Assembly: GCF_000236905.1 (NCBI RefSeq)
Contig: NC_016526.1
Location: 248,001 to 312,000 of the forward strand
Length of the DNA: 64,000 nt
Source: Tetrapisispora phaffii CBS 4417
Taxonomy: Eukaryota; Ascomycota; Saccharomycetes; Saccharomycetales; Saccharomycetaceae
Direction of reading: 5' to 3'
Shown here in pieces: positions 9,274 to 18,898 of this stretch. How positions within the stretch are numbered: the first letter of the stretch is position 1; the number at the start of each line of letters is the position of its first letter. The notes under the pieces were generated by a model, which was not told where the DNA came from, made no database searches, and saw nothing but the letters and a program-made list of their open reading frames with translations. The position numbers and the translations under genes are program-made.

Positions 9274-10098
9274 TTAGTATCTTCTTTGTGGTCTTGAAGT
9301 TTGAGTTCTATCTTGCATGTAAGTACCTGGAACAATGTGTTCTGGTAAGTGTAAGTAGTCTCTTAAGTATTCGACACCAGCTTCAGTTAAGGTGTAGTAG
9401 TAGTGTTGCCATGAGAATTGAGTCTTGACGTAACCTTTGGAAGTTAAAGATTGTAAAGCCTTGATGACGTACAAGTTCTTGGTGTCAATTTCTTCGTGCT
9501 TTGGTTGGTTGAAGTCCTTCTTGGCAACAACAACACCTTCTGTTAAAATAGTATATTTACATTTTTCGTGAATAAATAAATTCAATGAAAAAAGTAGATA
9601 AGAACCTGTTAGTAAAAAACATTCATATTCATATTCATATTAGATCAAAAAAAATGTGATGTTAGGTGTTGGAAACCGTCAAGATAATTGCATATAATAC
9701 TGAAATCCTTGACCGATTCATACAATAGTTGCTGCTTACGAATAGTCTATTTGTGTCTCAAATCGTGTCGCACTTCCACCAAGAACACCGTTCTCTCCAC
9801 AGAGTCACGGATTTACGACCATGCTCAATTTTGTAACAGAATAAAAACAGTATTTCTGATTCAATTAGTATCCTAATATTCATCATTTCATGTCATTCTA
9901 CTTTGTGAGGTTTGTGGACTTCTCATATTCATATTTATCTATTATTAAAAAAATTAGATCATTCATCATAATTCGACATCTCTTATAATACCCACAACGT
10001 CAATCTTTTAATCATTAAAATAACTATCATGTATAATATAACATACCTTGAAACAAGTATCTGTGAATCTTAGCTCTGTCTTCCTTTGGCATCAACAT
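9274..10098 (-). CDS. RPS10: 40S ribosomal protein eS10, spliced
   Basis: Small-subunit protein eS10. The coding sequence joins exon 1 (10098-10047) to exon 2 (9539-9274). Exon 1 encodes [17 protein letters not shown] plus the first base of a Glu codon. Exon 2 continues [20 protein letters not shown] and ends in PQRRY. The mature protein has 105 residues, the family length, and is nearly identical to S. cerevisiae Rps10A/B (YOR293W/YMR230W). Reading exon 2 alone back through the intron gives a false N-terminus. It lies next to RRS1, as in S. cerevisiae. The intron falls at the same Gln-Glu junction known for yeast RPS10 genes. Confidence 0.97.
9540..10046 (-). other. RPS10 spliceosomal intron
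   Basis: 507-base intron. The donor is GTATGT (10046-10041), the branch site is a perfect TACTAAC (9614-9608 on the minus strand), and the acceptor CAG ends at 9540, about 70 bases after the branch point. Splicing restores the Glu codon and reading frame. I see no snoRNA or open gene inside the intron. Confidence 0.95.
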
Positions 10099-12591
10099 GT
10101 TGGGCTGGGGTGATATTTATCTGTACTGTGCTTTCCTGACTGATTATTACCAACACAAGAAATACCAAACTGTATACTACTTTAAAAACAACTACAAATT
10201 TAAATATCAACTTTCATACAACAAACTCAGCATCAAACATCAAGAATATTCAATAACTTTCAGCACATAGGAAGAGGTTCATGAACACCAATTTTACAGA
10301 ACCAAGAAACCATAAAGTGTATATTGGCATTCATCTCTGGGACATGGTCTATAAAGACCGACTCCATATTTTGCACACATAATTCAATGTACAACTACAA
10401 ACATCAACAGAAAATCTATCATATTAACAATTAATTCAATAACAAAATATCCAATAATAACGACTGTTCGACCTCAAGTTACTGTAGAAAGTATCAATCA
10501 ACAGCAGTGTGATATCAGTTACTTACTACTTGTTAATCAAACATGCATACGCATACATTGCACATTATGCCATTAATTGTTCAGTATGCATTGTATAGTC
10601 TTAATTTCGATGAGATGAGCTAGTCGAAGCCTTGTGAACAATTTCATTGATGCGTGTGAGTATGAAATTTGTGCGTGCGTCTTGGAAAAAATGAAAAAAA
10701 ATAGCAAAAGAACAAAAACACTGACGCTGTGGTTCTTTATGATCAGGAAAAGATGGTCGAGCAAGAGGATACGCTAGAGAGGCATAGACAGAAACACATA
10801 TTGGTAGTGTGGTGTAGTAACATGGAAAAGTATGATTAGAGAAGAGTGGGCATATCGTATCATCTGGTCCCTGCTTGGTCAGTCTGTGAATTTTTCTTAA
10901 TTTTGGTCCAGGATGTATGGGTGCAAACAGTCACACAAATGTTGGATCTTTAAGTGGGCGGAATGGGCACAATGCTATGGGTAATAGTCCAAGTTTCGGA
11001 CCCTGATGCTTGCAAGCATGATCTTCGATGAGTACTATCGTGATCTGGGTTTAAGAAAGGCAATATTTAGCATTACTTATGTGTATATTCGAATCGCTAT
11101 AAGGGAAACGCCAAACGTTACTATATGTAGTGACATCGAGTCGCTACGACTTAGTAATATAGTGCCAATTGAGTCCAATGGTACATTAGTATCAAAAGTG
11201 AAACTGCAAGACAAAAAAATATAATTAGGGGAACTTATTAGTAGTTCCAAGATATGTTAGTACAATGCCTTTGTTGCAATCGTATCTTGCAATGTGGCGT
11301 AGAAAAAAATAAGCTCTGTCTGTTTAATAATGATATTGAGAACTGAATCCACATTTCCCAACTCTTACGATGCTCTGATGAGACTTACGAGACAATACTA
11401 CGAAAATTTCATGGAGATTCCTGTAAATGAATCTTTTATCTCCTGCTGTCTTCAATCAATATTCGTTCTTTTAAGCAATACATTCTAAATAACTAAACTC
11501 TATCTTATATTTTATTCAACCTGTGATTTTGATCTGTATTCAAACGAATTTGTTTGGAGGAATCCAATTAGGAGCTCATTACGATCCAAACTGTTTTCAC
11601 CTTTGATTACCATGCATTATGTAATACATTATTAATTCATCCGAGTTTCTCCAATGTTTTGAGATAGCCAATATTATCAGAGCGTGTTATTAGAGCTGGT
11701 TATTACACTGCAATATTGGAATATAAAATTCCCAAGAAGTCGAAGTACTAAGTGCGATTGCTAGTTGTCATCACGAATACCTTACATAATAAATAGTAAC
11801 AGAATTAAAAGTATAAACAGACGGCCTAGTTACACATCTAGGATTTGAATAATCATGGAACTAGTTATTATATATTATTGTCGGAACTGTTGTAGTGTAT
11901 GTGACAGAACTAAGTGTTTATGGCACCTTGAGCTCGGAAACAACTGACCACTTACTAACTGGATAGACAGTTCGGGAACAAGCTTCCAAAGGATAGCTGA
12001 TCAATTGTCACTACAATACACATGGCTACGTGATAAACACAGATGTGCAATGCAGTACTAACTTAGGAGAATGACTGAACATATGTAGGTGTTCAATCTA
12101 CTATCAGAAAAGCTCATATACAAAGAGGACATCTAAATTGGCTCAATAGTTTGGTTCATTGCTCTAATATATGAATAGTTGTTAAATTATACACTAGATA
12201 TTTAAATTAATCTCTCTGGTCTCTTGGACCTGGATCAAGGAATTGTTGACTATTGATTACCGGGGTTCATATATACATAATATTTCAATCTACCGTTTTA
12301 TCCAACGAGACGACATCGTCGAATTGAGCACGTATGGAAGGTTGATGGTTCTACAGTACTATTTATGCATTAGAAATTCTGCAAGTACATTCTCACAGCT
12401 ACTATTGTTTTAGGTTTACATCAATTATCTCCTAAAGAGGTAATATCTGGTATTGTATATTCAGTTATACATCTAGTTTCATTTCCATCAATTTCCAACA
12501 TTGTCTATCTCCTACATTACATTCCTGTCATAAATTTCTTTATTGTAATCCTCATATTATAATAATATTAAAACACTTGCATAATAATACT
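10099..12591. other. 2.5-kb gene-free region between RPS10 and tRNA-Ala
   Basis: The longest stretch without a convincing gene. Only short open frames occur (for example 10573-10764 minus, 11006-11224 plus), with no recognisable product. It should contain the RPS10 promoter (see the Rap1 site at 10914). The part nearest the tRNA has scattered LTR-like scraps, such as TTGGAATATAAAATTCC near 11720 and TTCCAACA near 12497-12504, that recall the ends of yeast Ty LTRs. They do not form a complete element with target-site duplications. In S. cerevisiae many genes lie at this point in both sister blocks, so the gap probably marks gene loss and decay (inference). Confidence 0.4.
10914..10924 (-). promoter_or_regulatory. 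Rap1 site upstream of RPS10
   Basis: TGTATGGGTGC on the plus strand fits the Rap1 consensus TGTAYGGGTG, with T-rich DNA alongside (about 10890-10905). Rap1 sites drive most yeast ribosomal-protein genes. This one lies about 815 bases before the RPS10 ATG, farther than the usual 200-450, so the link to RPS10 is an inference. Confidence 0.5.
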
Positions 12592-12664
12592 GGGCGCGTG
12601 GCGTAGTTGGTAGCGCGCTTGCCTTGCAAGCAAGAGGTCACTGGTTCGATTCCTGTCGCGTCCA
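12592..12664 (+). tRNA. tA(UGC): tRNA-Ala (anticodon TGC)
   Basis: 73-base tRNA without intron. The acceptor stem GGGCGCG (12592-12598) pairs with CGCGTCC (12657-12663), with discriminator A at 12664. The D stem is GCGT/GCGC. The anticodon stem CTTGC/GCAAG encloses the loop CTTGCAA with anticodon TGC at 12625-12627. The B box is GGTTCGATTCC (12643-12653). A run of T follows at once (12665-12670), the Pol III terminator. Confidence 0.97.
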
Positions 12665-12896
12665 TTTTTTGTATCCTGTTTAATCATTTCCCCTTAAATG
12701 ATCAACCACTATTAGTTTAAAGATGGTGATAAACTTCTAACGTAATTGTAATATATTATATATTAATAGCATTATATATACACTATATAAGTATACTAAG
12801 TACATATATTTCATAACAGCATAAACTTGGAAACTAAACTACGAACTACTCACAAAAATATTGCCTGCATAAACTTTAATCTCGTCCGATACACGA

Positions 12897-13322
12897 TCAT
12901 AAGTTCAACTTGTCACCACCGTTAGAAACCCAATCATTAGTGGAGCCGGGGTAAATTGAAGTGTTCTTGTAACCGTTTTCATAAGCAACTTCTCTGGACT
13001 TACCAGCTCTGAAACCAGAAGCACAGAAAAAGACTAGTTCCTTCTTTGGGTCTGGCTTTGGTACACCGAATGTAGCTTGGAAGGCATTACCATCTAAAGC
13101 AAAACCGTTAGGATGAGACTTATACGGGATATTAATAGAACCTGGAATATGAACAACTTCATATTCGGAAGGTTCTCTGTTGTCTACCAAGACAACAGAT
13201 GGATCGTGCTTGGCAACTAAAGCTTTCATGTCATCAAAATCGTAAGTATTACCAGGAATTGGTGCCGATTGAGGAACAGCTTGATGATTACCATTCCATG
13301 AGTCAACAATAGCTTTCCACAT
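12897..13322 (-). CDS. RDL1: Thiosulfate sulfurtransferase, rhodanese domain
   Basis: Single-domain rhodanese of 141 residues. S. cerevisiae Rdl1 (YOR285W, 139 aa) has thiosulfate:glutathione sulfurtransferase activity and is associated with the mitochondrial outer membrane and lipid droplets. The N-terminus MWKAIVDSWNG and C-terminus WVSNGGDKLNL match Rdl1 rather than its neighbour paralogue Rdl2. The catalytic Cys is C100 in the loop CASGFRAG. The CH2A-like motif VDNREPSEYEVVHIPGSINI lies at about 46-65. Gene order (RPS10, then RDL1, then the YOR283W type) follows the YOR block with intervening genes lost. Confidence 0.93.
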   Translation of the reverse strand: MWKAIVDSWNGNHQAVPQSAPIPGNTYDFDDMKALVAKHDPSVVLVDNREPSEYEVVHIPGSINIPYKSHPNGFALDGNAFQATFGVPKPDPKKELVFFCASGFRAGKSREVAYENGYKNTSIYPGSTNDWVSNGGDKLNL

Positions 13323-13901
13323 TTTCTAATCGTCAATTGTCTTTGTTTTTTGTCTTGTTTTCTTAACTTAAGGTGTAAAAGTTATAAATATCCAAGTATC
13401 CCAACTAAAAACCTCTCTTCACTTAATTATTATTTCTCTGACTCAAATATATATATGTCTGAAGTAAGTTTAATATCAATTTAAACTGATTATTAATTTA
13501 AAGGTTTCAGTCTTTTGTAGAATCGAACATCAAAATGCCGCCTGACTTGTTCTCCGCCCCCCCCCCACCCCCACATAACTAATATAAACAGAAGAGGACA
13601 TAAAATAAAGGTGATAAGGGCATCTTATATAAGAATAGTTTACACAACAGCTGCAAAGATTGATTTACTGTGGCTATGTGTTAGATAAAAGAGGTAATAT
13701 TAGTAAATGTGTGAGGTTCCATACCGATGGAGGAACTTTGTCGACGTTGTTTAATACACAGGTTAACGTTTATATGACTTTAAGGACAGAGGAGATTTAT
13801 ATATTTTATATACTGGTTGTCATTTCAGAAGCATTGTTTCTATCATTTATTTTTTATTGTCTTTAATGTATTATCTATATAACAACGGAATATACTTAAC
13901 A
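13323..13901. promoter_or_regulatory. RDL1 upstream region with C-run
   Basis: 579 bp between RDL1 and the next gene. The salient feature is a C-rich tract, C10-A-C5, at 13557-13572, i.e. G5-T-G10 on the RDL1 coding strand, about 240 bases before its ATG. A TATATATAT stretch lies near 13447-13455. A 68-codon open frame (13660-13866, plus) shows no sign of being a gene. Confidence 0.45.
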
Positions 13902-14597
13902 CTAACGTAATCTTAAATCACTCACAACAAATTCACCGTTTCCAAGATGCTTGGTGTTACCCACGTCTCTAACAACAATTTTCTTTTCATCTATAACATA
14001 ATCCAGGATTGTTACTGATGTGTTAAAGACAATTATTTTATGACTATTTTCTGGGTCATAGTTCAACCATTTTAAAATTGTTCTGATTGATCCACCATGA
14101 CTGATCAATCCCATGTTTCTTTTTTTGCTTGTTACCGCACTATCAATAGATTTCTGTATCTGTCCTATCAATCTATCCATGAATTCATTTTCAGGTTCAC
14201 CAAACTCTCTAAATGATCCTTTACCAAATTTATCGGCATATGCTTCTGCTTCTGAGATATGCATTCCTTCTATAACGCCCATGAAACGTTCTCTTAACTC
14301 ACAGTGGTACTCGACCGGAACGTCATCTGTTCTTCCCTCTGTTTTAAGAATAGTAGAGATCGTTTCTTTACACCTTATCAAATCACTACTGACAATCTTA
14401 TCAAAAAAATACTCATTTTCCTTTAAGTAAGTACCTAATTTCTGTGCCTGTTGATAACCAGTGATATTTAGAGGAATATCTTTATGACCTTGTAAAATTT
14501 TTTGAACATTATGATCTGTTTGGCCATGTCTCACTACAAATACTCTAACAACATTCGAGTCCTCATTTGCACAATAATATTGACCTGATTTAGTCAT
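13902..14597 (-). CDS. YOR283W: Histidine phosphatase (YOR283W type)
   Basis: Phosphoglycerate-mutase-like phosphatase of 231 residues; S. cerevisiae Yor283w has 230 and shows broad acid phosphatase activity. The catalytic RHG motif lies at 23-25 (VFVVRHGQTDHN, phospho-acceptor H24). The second conserved histidine is in GLISHGGS near residue 176. The glutamate-bearing loop ELRERFMGVIEG is near residues 101-112. No targeting signal is apparent. The physiological substrate is not known. Confidence 0.92.
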   Translation of the reverse strand: MTKSGQYYCANEDSNVVRVFVVRHGQTDHNVQKILQGHKDIPLNITGYQQAQKLGTYLKENEYFFDKIVSSDLIRCKETISTILKTEGRTDDVPVEYHCELRERFMGVIEGMHISEAEAYADKFGKGSFREFGEPENEFMDRLIGQIQKSIDSAVTSKKRNMGLISHGGSIRTILKWLNYDPENSHKIIVFNTSVTILDYVIDEKKIVVRDVGNTKHLGNGEFVVSDLRLR

Positions 14598-15059
14598 GAT
14601 TCTTTCTCTAACAAAAAATTATTTAATGACTTCTGGTAGCCTTGCAATAAATGAAAAAAAAACCAATCAAATACAATCTATCACGAGTGTGTGCAATAAA
14701 GGAACTCTTGGATGCTCTTTATCTTTATCTACTAGCTTACAAACAAACTCTTTTAACTTTTAGTCTCTCTTATTCTTTAGTCAGTTTTTGTATAATAGTA
14801 ATAATACTCGTTTTAAATTTTATTAACTACAAGCGAGTGGATTCACTATTTAATATTCGTGATGATTTTTCAAAACCATATTTTTAAATATAAGTGACAG
14901 TCTCAATATAAATGGATTAAGTATAAAACGTTTGATTCATAAGTGTAGTGAAAACACTTCTGTATGAATAAGTTTTATTTTAAAATAGGTTGAACTGATA
15001 AAAGTGGTGCAATAGTTCCGATTTAGATTACTAGTCATATTGGTTATTGTAAATTATCA
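14598..15059. promoter_or_regulatory. YOR283W/MRE11 divergent promoter
   Basis: 462 bp between divergent genes. It is AT-rich with no motif that I could assign confidently. A 78-codon open frame (14651-14887) has a hydrophobic, low-complexity product and is judged spurious. Confidence 0.4.
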
Positions 15060-17185
15060 ATGGATTATCCAGATGAGAATACAATTCGTGTTTTGATCAC
15101 TACAGATAACCATGTTGGTTATAATGAAAATGACCCAATTGCTGGTGATGATTCATGGAAAACGTTTCATGAAATTATGATGTTAGCAAAGGACAATAAC
15201 GTGGATATGGTTTTACAAGCTGGTGATCTCTTTCATGTTAATAAACCAAGTAAGAAGTCCATGTATCAAGTTATGAGATCTTTAAGAATGGCATGTATGG
15301 GGGATAAACCTTGTGAATTGGAATTGTTAAATGATACGTCAGAGATTTTCCATTATAATGAGTTTACAGATCTTAATTATCAAGACCCAAATTTCAATAT
15401 CTCTATCCCTGTGTTTGGAATTGCAGGTAATCACGATGATGCTTCAGGAGATGCATTATTATGTCCAATGGATATCTTACAAGTTTCCGGTTTAGTGAAC
15501 CATTTTGGAAAAGTCATTGAAGCAGATAAAATCAAAGTACCACCCTTATTATTTAAGAAAGGTGAAACAAAATTAGCATTATACGGATTAGCCTCTGTTA
15601 GGGATGAGAGATTATTCAGAACATTTAAAGAAGGAAACGTAACTTTTGAAGTTCCAGATATGGAAGGTGACGAATGGTTTAATATAATGTGCGTACATCA
15701 AAACCACACTGGGCATACAAACACTGCATTTCTTCCCGAACAATTTTTACCAGGATTTTTGGATATGGTGATATGGGGTCATGAACACGAATGTATTCCT
15801 CATTTAGTTCATAATCCGTTGAAGAACTTTGATGTTCTTCAACCAGGATCTTCGGTCGCGACCTCATTGTGCGATGCTGAGGCACAAGATAAACATGTAT
15901 TCATTTTAGAAGTTCGAAAAGGTGAGCCACGTAAACTAATCCCGATCCCTCTTAAGACGACAAGACCATTTATTATGAGAAATATTACATTAACTGATGT
16001 TGCTTATTTAAGGCCTCATGATAAGGAAGGGATTATTAAATATTTAGTTAATGAAGTGGAAGATATGATATCAGAAGCAAAGGTAGAAACCACAAGGAAA
16101 TTGGGATTGGAATTAAAAGAGGAGGAAGAAGCTGCGAAGTTATTACAATTAAATTTACCATTAATTAGATTACGTGTTGATTATTCGGGTCCCGAAGATC
16201 GTAATTCCATAATTGATTATCAATTAGAGAACCCTAGGAGATTTAGTAATAGGTTCGTTGGTTCAGTAGCCAATAGCAATAATATAATTCAATATCATAA
16301 GAAGCGTAAATTTCCCAAGAAAAATACTAGTAACACAAAAGGTTTCGAGTATAATGAAAATCTAAAGGATAATGATGCTGAATTAGATGTTCAGACATTG
16401 GTAAATGATATGTTAAACAAAATGTCTTTGGCACTACTACCTGAAATTGGTATGAATGAAGCTGTCAAAAAATTCATTGAAAAGGATGAAAAATCTGCAT
16501 TAAAAGACTTTATTGATGAAGAAATTAAAAATGAGGTCAAGATGCTGGCATCCAGTGAAGAATTATTAAGCCTTACCGATCCTGAAGAAATTCGTAAATT
16601 GATACGACATGTTAAGAAGGCTAAAGCATCACAAGATTACTCTCTGGATGATGATAAAGATCTGGATCCAAACTTGGCATCTGCTCTTGCTAAAGCTAAG
16701 AAGCGTTTGAATGAGATTGAAGGCAATCCTGAGTCAAATAGAGCTTTAACTAATTTTGGCATAACTTCAAATGAGTTGGATGACATACCAAAAAACCAAG
16801 AAGATAAACCAGTGAAGAAGAGTAGAACAGAAAACAAAAAACGTATTTCTAGCACAAAAAGGGCTTCGCCAGAAACAAAAAACCCGCTTTATCAGATTCG
16901 ATCATTGTTTCAGATGAAGAACAACCAGATGCCAGTAGTGAGGATTACATCTCGGATAGTATTGCTGCCGACGCATATTCTGATAATAAAATTAATGATG
17001 ATATTATTGCCATCGATTCTGGTGATGAAAAAGATCATTCAAAAAATAGTACCAATAAAAAAAGAATTTCACAAATGGCAGGCTCTAGAAAAAGACCATC
17101 ATCATCCACCAAATCTTCTACAAGAGCTTCAAAGGCTCCGAAGACAGATGTCTTAAAAAATTTACTTAATAGCAGAAGAAGGTAG
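15060..17185 (+). CDS. MRE11: DNA repair nuclease Mre11, with C-terminal frame change
   Basis: Nuclease of the Mre11-Rad50-Xrs2 complex (double-strand-break resection, meiosis, telomeres). The phosphoesterase motifs are present: TDNHVG (15-20), GDLFH (near 56), GNHDD (near 124), the histidine-rich motif HQNHTGH, and GHEHEC. Frame 0 reads from ATG 15060 to a stop at 17156 (698 aa), but from about codon 609 the product is not Mre11-like. The -1 frame from 16883 to the stop at 17183-17185 is open for 100 codons and gives a Ser/Asp/Glu-rich, then basic tail ending in NLLNSRRR, as expected of Mre11. The change falls at AAAAAAC, 16877-16883. Joined, the length would be about 708 (S. cerevisiae 692). 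It could be a missing A in the sequence, a real mutation, or -1 slippage. S. cerevisiae: YMR224C. Confidence 0.93.
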
Positions 17186-17329
17186 CTGAAGGTACTACAT
17201 CTTCAACAATATTTGCATAAATACCATATATAAGAGTCTGGAAACGATTCCAGTTTAAATAGAAATGGATGAATGAACTTACTTACACTCACCAATAAAC
17301 AAATCAACTATATACATACATCGATATAC

Positions 17330-17367
<38 letters not shown>

Positions 17368-17639
17368 TCTCTATAGGTTGTGTCAAATGTCAGTTATTTT
17401 ATTGTTTCATCTTGAAGCTACCAAATACATTTCGGTGCAACTTTAAGCGTTGAAATTTCAAATGGAAGATTTATCAAATTTAATAAGATCAAAAATTAAG
17501 TTACAGTCGAATATTTTACTAGATAGTTACAGTTATAGTCATATTGCAATACCAACGAAAATATCAAGTACAATTAGTGTTCATCATTATCTGATTTAAA
17601 CTGAAGCTACTTAAAAGGCAAGTTAAGCGAACTTTTAAG
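17186..17639. repeat. MRE11-PLP2 intergenic region with CATA and TA microsatellites
   Basis: 454 bp. A CATA-type repeat (about 17310-17341) runs into a TA dinucleotide tract (17342-17367). These are common in yeast 3' flanks and may act as polyadenylation efficiency signals. The rest holds the PLP2 upstream region with no clear site. Confidence 0.6.
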
Positions 17640-18518
17640 ATGCAGAACGAACCTATGTTTCAAGTCCAAGTGGACGAAACTGAAGATACAGAATGGAATG
17701 ATATTTTAAGAGCTAAAGGTGTTATACCTGAAAGACCACCTTCTCCAACTGCTCAATTAGAAGAGGCTTTAGAAGATGCTTTAAAGAAACAACATGAAAA
17801 CAGATTAGAAGATAAAGATATTTCTGATTTGGAAGAGTTGGAAGATGATGAAGATGAAGATTTCTTGGCATTTTATAAGCAGAAGAGATTAGCTGAATTA
17901 GCAAAGTTGCAACAACGTTCCAAGTTTGGTGATGTTTATCATATAAATAAACCCGAATACAATAAGGAAGTAACAGAAGCAAGTAAAGGTGCTAAAAAAG
18001 TTTCCAACGGTACATACTTAAATTCCATTGATAATAATGAAAGTAAGGAAGAATCATCAAATGCTGTCTACGTTTTTGTTCATCTTTCTCTACAGAGTAA
18101 GCTTCAAAGTAGAATATTATCCCATATCTTTCAAACAGAAGCACCAAAATTTCCTGAAATAAAGTTTGTTGACATCCCAGGTCCAAGAGCTATTGAAAAC
18201 TATCCAGAAAACAATTGTCCAACTTTAATCGTATATTACAATGGTGATGTTGTAAGAAACATAGTGACATTATTAGGATTAGGAGGTAATGATACAAAAA
18301 TTGGTGATTTTGAACAATTACTTGTTAAGGTCGGAGCAGTAAAAGAAAATGATAATAGGTTAATAATGAATGTTGATTCAGAAGAATCAAGAGAAGAGAG
18401 AAAATTGACTTTTGCTAATAAGAAAAGCATAAGGTCAGGTATTAGAGGTAAGTTCAATCTTGGCGTTGGAGCCGGAGAAGAAGAAGAAGAAGACGACGAA
18501 GATGACTTCTTTAACTAA
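17640..18518 (+). CDS. PLP2: Phosducin-like protein 2
   Basis: Plp2 is an essential cytosolic cochaperone of the CCT/TRiC chaperonin in actin and tubulin folding. The 292 residues compare with 286 in S. cerevisiae (YOR281C). The N-terminal helix has the phosducin block TEWNDILRAKGVIPERPPSP (about 18-37), followed by an acidic stretch and DEDFLAFYKQKRLAEL. The thioredoxin-like domain spans about 140-250 (VYVFVHLSLQSKLQSRILSH; NCPTLIVYYNGDVVRNIVTL). The C-terminus is a Glu/Asp tail (EEEEEDDEDDFFN), typical of this group. The start ATG fits the family. Confidence 0.95.
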   Translation: MQNEPMFQVQVDETEDTEWNDILRAKGVIPERPPSPTAQLEEALEDALKKQHENRLEDKDISDLEELEDDEDEDFLAFYKQKRLAELAKLQQRSKFGDVYHINKPEYNKEVTEASKGAKKVSNGTYLNSIDNNESKEESSNAVYVFVHLSLQSKLQSRILSHIFQTEAPKFPEIKFVDIPGPRAIENYPENNCPTLIVYYNGDVVRNIVTLLGLGGNDTKIGDFEQLLVKVGAVKENDNRLIMNVDSEESREERKLTFANKKSIRSGIRGKFNLGVGAGEEEEEDDEDDFFN

Positions 18519-18898
18519 AACATTAAAAATAAATCTAGTTGAGTTTTACCTTATGCATACTTATATATATTTTATATAATTCCACTCAATTTATAAATAT
18601 CTATCATTTATTGAAACTGCTTGATTCAAATCATATAGGAATCTTAATTAAATAACTGCAATGTTACGGTTAAAAGTCATTCCGTCAACCAGATTTATTC
18701 ATCATATGAATTATTTTTCAAATCTTTTAACAACAAGATCATCTCTCTTAAATGACAAGAAAGTTACTCAAAAAAGTATAATTCACTTATATATATCTTC
18801 ATATAGAGTCAGTTGATAACTGAGTAGAATTATCCAAGTCTACAATATCCAAATTTCAATCTGGAATACTAATTCAATTATAACTAATCAAAAAAGAC
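18519..18898. other. PLP2-FSH3 intergenic region
   Basis: 380 bp, AT-rich, with scattered TATA-like sequences (for example about 18561-18575 and 18790-18796). No gene or specific site is visible. Confidence 0.35.

Noticed and set aside
11006..11224. 72-codon plus-strand open frame in the gene-free region
   Set aside because: It starts inside a palindrome, matches no known family, and is of a length expected by chance over 2.5 kb.
17342..17367. TA dinucleotide tract as a possible replication origin
   Set aside because: TA repeats occur in several intergenic regions here, and no ARS consensus with flanking B elements could be supported by eye.
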